DNA of 64,000 bases from Metellina segmentata (lineage: Eukaryota > Arthropoda > Arachnida > Araneae > Tetragnathidae), in contig OX375882.1 in assembly GCA_947359465.1 (NCBI GenBank), forward strand, positions 54,744,509 to 54,808,508. The letters are read 5' to 3'. Of this stretch, positions 57,821-64,000 are shown in pieces. The translations under genes were made by a program, and so were the position numbers. The notes under the pieces are model-generated. The model saw nothing but the letters and a program-made list of their open reading frames with translations. It was not told the DNA's origin and made no database searches. The first letter of the stretch is position 1. Each line of letters begins with the position of its first letter.

Positions 57821-57937
57821 CTGTAGAGTAAACAAGAGAGTCAATTTAAGAAACGTGGAGAGCTCAAGAATTCATACTCTGATTATAGTTTTCATTGGTA
57901 GATAAATTGTTAATGTTTTTGGAATCTAGGATTGTTT

Positions 57938-58360
57938 AACCCTCAAAGTTGTTTGGACGAGATATCAAGATTCATCAAGACCTGACAAACATTGCTTAGG
58001 ACGATATACCATGTTATCAGGATATTGCCTTTCTTCATGATGACGAGATAAGGATCTGATCAGTTATCTGATGAAGAATTGTCCAGTCTTTCAAGAACTG
58101 ACCAACTTTGCTTATGACGAGGTATGGTATGGTATGGCATGGCATTTTTAATTAACATCACACGGGAGCAACACAACGGGCTATTGGAGACAGGTCCGGG
58201 GTCAATCCTTAAGATAAATATCCGAGGACAACACCGTAATTTTGAACAACGGTCAGATTGCTTATGACGAGATACCTTGTCATAGAGATATTGCCTTTTC
58301 TATGATGACGTCAAGATCTGGTCACATTCCCTAATGAGACATTCCCTAATGAGACAACCA
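57938..58360 (+). mobile_element. TTAA-type palindromic MITE with a SINE fragment inside
   Basis: The MITE starts ttaaccctcaaagttgttt and has gacgagata units. A minus-strand SINE piece (about 58145-58255, taacatcacacgggagcaac) interrupts it, and the text gcttatgacgaggta / gcttatgacgagata occurs on both sides of it. Confidence 0.6.
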
Positions 58361-58689
58361 TCAGCAAGTTTAATTTCAGATTTATATACTAAAATCATTT
58401 CTCGTTAGTTAGAAACGCTTGTGGTACTGGTGGAAAACATTTTGCGTTTTCAATAAGAAACATTTCCTGTCAAGCCAAAAATATAGATTGTGATCATTCC
58501 TAGGGTAAAATGTTTTTGTTATACGTATTCTACATCGAATGCTACTTCTAATACAATAGACCAAGCTTCTGAACGGAGTCGCCAGCATAGAATCTAAAAA
58601 GGGAAATTAATGGATTTTCACACATCTTTGGAAAATTTCTTTTGGTCCTTTCTTAAGGATACATTCAGAGGGGTTGCGAGATCAAAACT

Positions 58690-58935
58690 AGATCCAATCA
58701 AAGACCGTCATGTACATGGAGGATGGTATGCGTCAAATCTGTCGTTTGTTCAAATGTACTCACGTTGGTGTGGCGTGAACGTTTGGAGAGTGGGCTGCCA
58801 ACTCAGGTATTGACCTGGTTACATTGAACATTGTTCAAAATTGTACTGTGCTAACATCGGATCATTCCATCCGGGATTGATCCCGGACCGTCGCCTGCTG
58901 TGCTGCTCCAATGCGATGTAAATTCAAGTACCTCT
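58690..58935 (+). mobile_element. SINE
   Basis: Plus-strand copy: ggtgtggcgtgaacgtttgg, gggattgatcccggaccgtc, gctgctccaatgcgatgtaa. Confidence 0.65.
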
Positions 58936-59104
58936 TCTCAAACAATGGAATCTTTTGGAAAGATTCCATTCTTTGGAATACGTGTTAGAATTCAGATAAA
59001 TAAGACTGCATGTTGCAAGATGTAATTATGTGTGTAAACCTTCAAGATGGTTAAGAAATGTCAATTTGTGTAAAAATCTTGAGGTAGATAAGTTTTTTAA
59101 TTAA

Positions 59105-60168
59105 CTCTTTAGAGTTACGTGGATTAAAAACTGTCCAACCTTTTGGTTAGCTTTCTATGCATGGTGGGATGTATTTTAACCCACCTCAAAAATTGAAGTT
59201 ACTCATAGTCATAGAGTTTAATACTTTATTTAAAGTATTTCATTCAGTTGGCAATGTTATGAACCAACGGTAAATACGTAAATAAGTGAAAACAAAAATT
59301 GATACATATCAAAACGCCTTAGTAAGTTGATGACACTGTTGGAATTAAGTTTGGCGAATTGTGTGATGCAGTGAATTTTAGTCTTTCATAACGGTATATG
59401 ATGTTTCTTTTCTTAAAATTTATTATGAGTGAATATAAATTGTTTTATAAAGAAATGAAACATGTTATTTGATGTTTTATAATAATTTTGAAGCTGAATA
59501 AGTGATGGGATTGTATGTAACCCACCATTCAAGTTATTAAAATAATAATATAAATGATTATTTTTAATTTATAAACATATAAATGTATTATGTACCGACT
59601 TTGTAAAAATTGGTGGCACCGCATACTATTCTATTTTTTTGGGTGCAGCTGTTGTTAATTCATCTACGGTTTATAAACAATTGGGTCAAAACATGGAGCT
59701 GAAACATTTCAAAGGGCAATGCGCTGCAGGGTTTGTTGCCCATACTTTAATTGATAAAATGCACTATCAACATCTGAACTTCCACTGTAGATAAAAATCT
59801 TAACCCACGAGGTAAAAACTGGAAAGATCTACCAAAACGTACTACTCGGAGAAGATGAGCGTTCTGCAGTACGCAAAAAAAAGAAGTTCGCACTACCTTG
59901 TGCTGTAATGTGCAAAATTCCTCTTTTTTTAGGAAAAAAAAAGTTGCGTTTCAATGACTTTCTTTTGAAACGTTAGTTGCATGGTGGTATTATGTATGTC
60001 CCACTCTGTAATAAAGAACTTATTAAAATGTTATTATTATTATAATTATTTTGAGTAATATTTTACATTAAATAATTGAATGAATGTTTTTTTTTCCACT
60101 TTTGAAAATTAAAAAAAATTCTGTGCAACTAGGGTTTTTATTTTCTTTAAATCGTGTGCCTCAAAGAG
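59105..60168 (+). mobile_element. piggyBac-like element, decayed
   Basis: Flanked by TTAA on both sides (59101-59104, 60169-60172) with inverted ends ctctttagagttacg...gtgcctcaaagag. Inside is a C-terminal piggyBac transposase remnant. The right flank (cgttgtactggagcatcacaacggg) is a SINE tail whose TTAA was the target. Confidence 0.8.
59606..59790 (+). pseudogene. piggyBac transposase C-terminal remnant
   Basis: Reads NWWHRILFYF in one frame and, after a frameshift in a T-run, LGAAVVNSSTVYKQ then MELKHFKGQCAAGFVAHTLI. This matches the 'WW-RIFF...AVVN-YILYK...F...LA..LI' pattern at the end of the piggyBac domain. The rest is full of stops. Confidence 0.7.
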
Positions 60169-60355
60169 TTAACGTTGTACTGGAGCATCACAACGGGCTA
60201 TGTAGAAATCATGAAATATGCGGGAGCATGCTCTATCAAAGGCAAGCCTTTAATATAGCACAGTATTTTTTACACATTTCTATTCATTTGAATTGTGTTC
60301 GGCCTTGCCCAAGAATGATGTAAAATCATCAGATATAGCTGTAGACAGGACTAAC

Positions 60356-60472
60356 TGCAGTTTAGTTCATCCTCTCCCGTGGGGCAATCTTTGTATCCAT
60401 CACACAGCTCATGATCATAGATACACGTAACTCCATCCTTGCATGCATATAGGAACTCCTTGCAAATTGTCT
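60356..60472 (-). CDS. LDL-receptor class A exon
   Basis: A 117-nt exon encoding one LDLa ligand-binding module: six cysteines and the calcium-binding C-terminal signature CDGYKDCPTGEDELNC. The acceptor is atcttttcag and the donor gttagt follows the last Cys codon plus one base, giving phase 1 at both ends, the usual symmetric phase for LDLa exons. Reading past the donor reaches a TAG at once, so the exon must end by splicing or terminate. It joins in frame to the next LDLa exon (ELNC-T-KLAQKC). Confidence 0.85.
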
Positions 60473-61336
60473 CTGAAAAGATATGAAGTATTGATGATTT
60501 AAGTTTACTGTAACACAAGTTCCAAGGTCTATTTTTTTTCCTGACAAACAATTAGTAGAATTATCTTTCGTACCTTCTTCAAATGAGCTCGGATGAGCAC
60601 GCCGTGGCCATTTTGAAATATTTGGAAGGAGTCATTGATTACAAGCTCAAATTAAACAGGGACGGATTAGTAAACTTAAAATTATGTTTATTTACAGGTT
60701 GGTTATAAATTTACAGAAAAGTTTTTAAATAACTGGATAATTAAAACTTAAATTATTCATTTACTGAAGAACTATTCCGAGAAAATCGCCCACGCAAGGC
60801 CTCCCTTATCTGGTCACACTCCTTCCTTCTTCTAAAAAACACCCCGTTAGTTCTTCGTGACACCCCTCCAAGGGGTCGTATACAAATTTCCAGCTGTCAA
60901 TATTTTAAGGTTGCTTGGGACCAGACTGTACACTATTTACACCGAAAGTCGAAGTGTTTTTCACTCCTCAACACCGTCTCCCTGAAGACGTGCAAATTTT
61001 TCAGTATATCGACGCCATAATTCTATGGCTGCTGAGAACGCTTCCTTAGGGGTCTGTTTGGCCCATCGGAAAATCAATGGTGGAAGAACGTCGCGACTGG
61101 AAGAAGATCGACCACTGAGTGTTCTACATCGTTGGAACGAGCCAAACTTAGCTAGAAGTGAGGTCAGGTGAGTAGGAAGTATGAGAAGCCATTTCAAAGT
61201 TGTTATTACAAAGAAACTATTGAATTAGGATCGCTCGATGCACAGTATCGCTGTCTTTATGGTGAGTTTTGGGTTTTATGGTGCAAGTGTCATATTTGTC
61301 ATAGCTGCTCCATACCTACCTGAGACAGTTCATCGC
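60473..61336. other. Intron stretch, no confident gene
   Basis: A 78-codon minus-strand frame (60961-61197) is the only open stretch of note; its ATG-started product has no domain I recognise. It could be chance. Confidence 0.4.
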
Positions 61337-62417
61337 ATGGTAAAATAACAGATCACTTCAGTACCTCAGGTTCCTGAATCTCGATGACCTAAAGAAATGT
61401 GCCCCGCAGGGAAAGAGATATCTGAATAAAGGAGACTTCCGTTGTGGTTGGTTGGTTGATTTTGGATATGGCACAAGAGCAATATTTGACATGACTGCGC
61501 CAAAAACGACAATCTCAGGTAATTGCTAAAAGAAAGGGGGAGAGAAGAAAGTAGAAAGACTGGCTTGGGTATCGTGAGGCAAATGTCTTCCAGAGATAGT
61601 TAACCATGGTAAAATAACATATCACTTCAGTACCTCAGGTTCCTGAATCTCGATGACCTAAAGAAATGTGCCCCGCAGGGAAAGAGATATCTGAATAAAG
61701 GAGACTTCCGTTGTGGTTGGTTGGTTGATTTTGGATATGGCACAAGAGCAATATTTGACATGACTGCGCCAAAAACGACAATCTCAGGTAATTGCTAAAA
61801 GAAAGGGGGAGAGAAGAAAGTAGAAAGACTGGCTTGGGTATCGTGAGGCAAATGTCTTCCAGAGATAGTTAACCATGGTAAAATAACATATCACTTCAGT
61901 ACCTCAGGTTCCTGAATCTCGATGACCTAAAGAAATGTGCCCCGCAGGGAAAGAGATATCTGAATAAAGGAGACTTCCGTTGTGGTTGGTTGGTTGATTT
62001 TGGATATGGCACAAGAGCAATATTTGACATGACTGCGCCAAAAATGACAATCTCAGGTAATTGCTAAAAGAAAGGGGGAGAGAAGAAAGTAGAAAGACTG
62101 GCTTGGGTATCGTGAGGCAAATGTCTTCCAGAGATAGTTAACCATGGTAAAATAACATATCACTTCAGTACCTCAGGTTCCTGAATCGCGTTGACCTAAA
62201 GAAATGTGCCCCGCAGGGAAATAGATATCTGAATAAAGGAGACTTCCGTTGTGGTTGGTGGCTTGAATTTGGATATTATAGCACAAGAGCAACATTTGAC
62301 CTGACTGCGCCAAAAATGACAATTTCAGGTAATTGTAAAAAGAAAGGCAGAGAGAAGAAAGTAGAAAGACTGGCTTGGGAATCGTGTGGCCCATGTCTTC
62401 CAGAGATAGTTAACTCC
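61337..62417. repeat. 269-bp tandem repeat, four copies
   Basis: Starts at 61337, 61606, 61875 and 62144 (atggtaaaataaca). The first three are nearly identical; the fourth is diverged. Each contains ggcacaagagcaatatttga, related to ggcgcaagagcccatatttg at about 42447, so the unit derives from a dispersed repeat. Confidence 0.95.
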
Positions 62418-63703
62418 ATGGGAAAATAATAGATCACTAAGGTACCTCGTGGTTGTTAATCCCTAAAGAAATGTTGCCCTGATGGATAAAAGGAACCCTC
62501 TGAAGAAAGGAGACTATACATCACCTATGGTTTACTGGTTATTTGGGGGGTTTATGGCGCAAGAGTCATAATCGGCAAAGCATCGGCAAATGCAAGACAA
62601 ATAGTGAGGGAAAACAAAACAAAAAGCAGTACCTTAAGAGAATGTGCCACCCCTGGGGTTGCTTTCCTTGATGGAAAAGCACACGCACGCGTTTTCCAGA
62701 CGTTTTTCTTGGAATGCTAGAAGGAACTTAGACCTCAAAACATGTGTGTAGGATTCAGTCGTCACCATTGTGCCCTTCGGAACACACAATGAGTGATATG
62801 TTTTCATATATTTAACGTTAATTTTTACGAAGAAAGAAAAAGTAAATAAAGAAATAAATTTTATGCATAATAATGCATTGTTTTTACAGTTTGTTCCAAA
62901 TTTTCATAAGTCAAGCGGCTCCAATTCTTCGATTTGTTAAAATTCATGACTTGAAAGCTTTTATTCCCAGATACATGTTGACCCTAAGAGGTTTGCGCCA
63001 TTTTAATGCATTTTCTATTATTTAAATTTATATTGAAACTGGGTGGCCTGGGTTATTAAAACTAGGCTTGGAACCACCTATTATCAAATGTAGAAAGGAA
63101 AGGGAAATTAGTTATAGCCAAAATTAAGTTCCTGCAATTTAAACGTTATATCAACATGTTAGTAAATGCCTACCTCACAACAATTTGTCTGACGCTTAGG
63201 TCGTTAAGCGAATTGGTCGATAAGCGAGGAGCGTAATTTTTATTTGTTCTGAATAAATATATTATCTAAATAGGGGATGCACAGATCGGGAACCGTATCA
63301 GACCACCCGTTGATTTGCTGGCGGCCCGCATCACTATGTGTTATTTTGGGCTTTAACAAATCACGTGATAGGTAGTTTTTAAAAATTGCTCACGTGCACA
63401 ATAAAATAGCTGTGGCACCAAATGCCACGTATATCCGTAAACAAACTTTTACAGTCATGAACATTACGAACCAAATAGGAACCGCTTGACTAATGAAAAT
63501 TTAGAATCAATTATGAGCTTGGCTAACTACAATAATCGAACCAAATATTAAAAGAATTGTCAAATCTTAATGCAATATCACGCTGTAAGTTAAATTTTTA
63601 CTTACTTTTAACTATTTTTCTTTGTAATAATATATAATAAATATAACAAATATATGATAGATAACTTTTTCGTGTGTTTTATGGCGGTTCTCACATAACT
63701 CAC
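62418..63703. other. Intron stretch, no gene seen
   Basis: Begins with a further degenerate piece of the same repeat family (ttatggcgcaagagtcataa, about 62550). Otherwise AT-rich and unremarkable. 63280-63420 is somewhat GC-richer, with no feature assigned. Confidence 0.5.
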
Positions 63704-63792
63704 CACGTCTTGGTACAATCTGTTCATCCCTGATCTGAAGGAACAGCATCACTAACCAGACTCTTAAGGGGACTATCCAGAACTGAGGCAGC
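63704..63792 (-). CDS. Candidate 5' exon with signal-peptide-like segment
   Basis: An 89-nt segment lies between a pyrimidine-rich acceptor (tttttacttag) and a strong donor (gtgagt). Its one open frame has a hydrophobic run (FWIVPLRVWLVMLFLQI) followed by charged residues, as expected near a signal peptide. It starts in phase 2 and ends in phase 1, and the next exon (60356-60472) starts in phase 1, so the frame continues directly into an LDLa module. No ATG lies upstream in frame before a stop, so either a further 5' exon supplies the start or the internal ATG is used. Supported only by splice signals, phase and hydrophobicity. Confidence 0.4.
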
Positions 63793-64000
63793 CTAAGTAA
63801 AAATTTCAAACAATTTTCTGTCCAAACATTTTAAGCACCGATGGTTTCGGAGTGGTGTGAAAGTATTTCCAGTGGTTACTATCCGTGTAGAAGTATTGAC
63901 TGTCTTATGTGATGTTTCATGTTACCATTGTGGCGTGTATATGCCACATATTTTGGACTAACAGACTATGCAGAAACAACAACAAAACTGTGCAAGTCTT
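63793..64000. other. Right window edge, nothing recognised
   Basis: No ATG-containing exon continuing the candidate signal-peptide exon could be identified here. Confidence 0.4.

Larger units (their letters stand above)
1295..63792 (-). other. LDL-receptor/LRP-family gene (exons scattered across the window)
   Basis: This is the overall gene model. On the minus strand, exons encode LDLa modules, two EGF modules, a six-bladed-type YWTD propeller and a final EGF module, which is the standard layout of LDLR/LRP family endocytic receptors (ligand binding in the extracellular part at the cell surface). Splice phases agree at each junction: 60356-60472 (1-1), 57656-57820 (1-1), 52505-53028 (1-0), 44181-44401 (0-2), 36722-36934 (2-2), 31420-31619 (2-1), 28797-28895 (1-?). 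The propeller/EGF boundary reads QPKGENRC, the same arrangement as at the end of the vertebrate LDLR propeller (QPRG-N-C). No transmembrane or cytoplasmic exon is in the window; these should lie left of position 1. It could be a lipoprotein, lipophorin or vitellogenin receptor; the sequence does not decide which. Confidence 0.85.

Noticed and set aside
57635..57844. 69-codon minus-strand ORF across the LDLa exon
   Set aside because: Wrong frame; the true LDLa frame is recognised between splice sites at 57656-57820.
60961..61197. 78-codon minus-strand ORF as an additional receptor exon
   Set aside because: No cysteine pattern of LDLa/EGF modules and no matching splice phase.

Overview
The window is eukaryotic, AT-rich, intron-bearing and dense in transposons. 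Spliced exons with matching phases, tRNA-derived SINEs and hAT, Tc1, piggyBac and Ty3/gypsy-type elements all point away from bacteria. The Tc1-family transposase types resemble those abundant in arachnid, especially spider, genomes, so an arachnid is my best guess. That is an inference from family resemblance, not from a search.

One real host gene runs through the whole window on the minus strand: an LDL-receptor/LRP-family receptor. In transcript order (right to left) I can place a possible signal-peptide exon (63704-63792), LDLa exons (60356-60472, 57656-57820), a large exon with LDLa + EGF + EGF + the start of the beta-propeller (52505-53028), propeller exons (44181-44401, 36722-36934), a propeller-closing exon (31420-31619) and a post-propeller EGF exon (28797-28895). 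From 60356 to 28895 every junction keeps the reading frame. The junction from the candidate first exon also fits. The 3' end of the gene lies left of the window.

The left half (1-34097) is a tandem array of a unit of about 13.74 kb, present about 2.5 times at near identity. Each unit carries one propeller exon and one EGF exon, so that exon pair occurs three times. The pair starts in phase 2 and, with the best donor, ends in phase 1. Serial inclusion of the copies would therefore break the frame; only use of one pair, a weak alternative donor, or an assembly artefact avoids that. Each unit also carries a 42-bp palindromic satellite, SINEs, an internally deleted Ty3/gypsy-like element and a hAT-like non-autonomous element. 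Units with a complete right half also carry a second hAT-like element, a THAP-domain fragment and a decayed reverse-transcriptase element with long terminal inverted repeats. The third copy ends at 34097, inside the Ty3/gypsy-like element. There the element continues to its 3' LTR and a 5-bp target duplication, which marks the array edge.

The right half (34.1-64 kb) is unique intronic DNA packed with transposon relics: Tc1-like elements with terminal repeats and TA duplications, a piggyBac-like element flanked by TTAA inside a SINE, Helitron-like copies, TTAA-flanked palindromic MITEs that are the likely source of the 42-bp satellite, several minisatellites, and the 5' end (LTR, primer site, gag) of another retrotransposon immediately upstream of a receptor exon and in a compatible splice phase.
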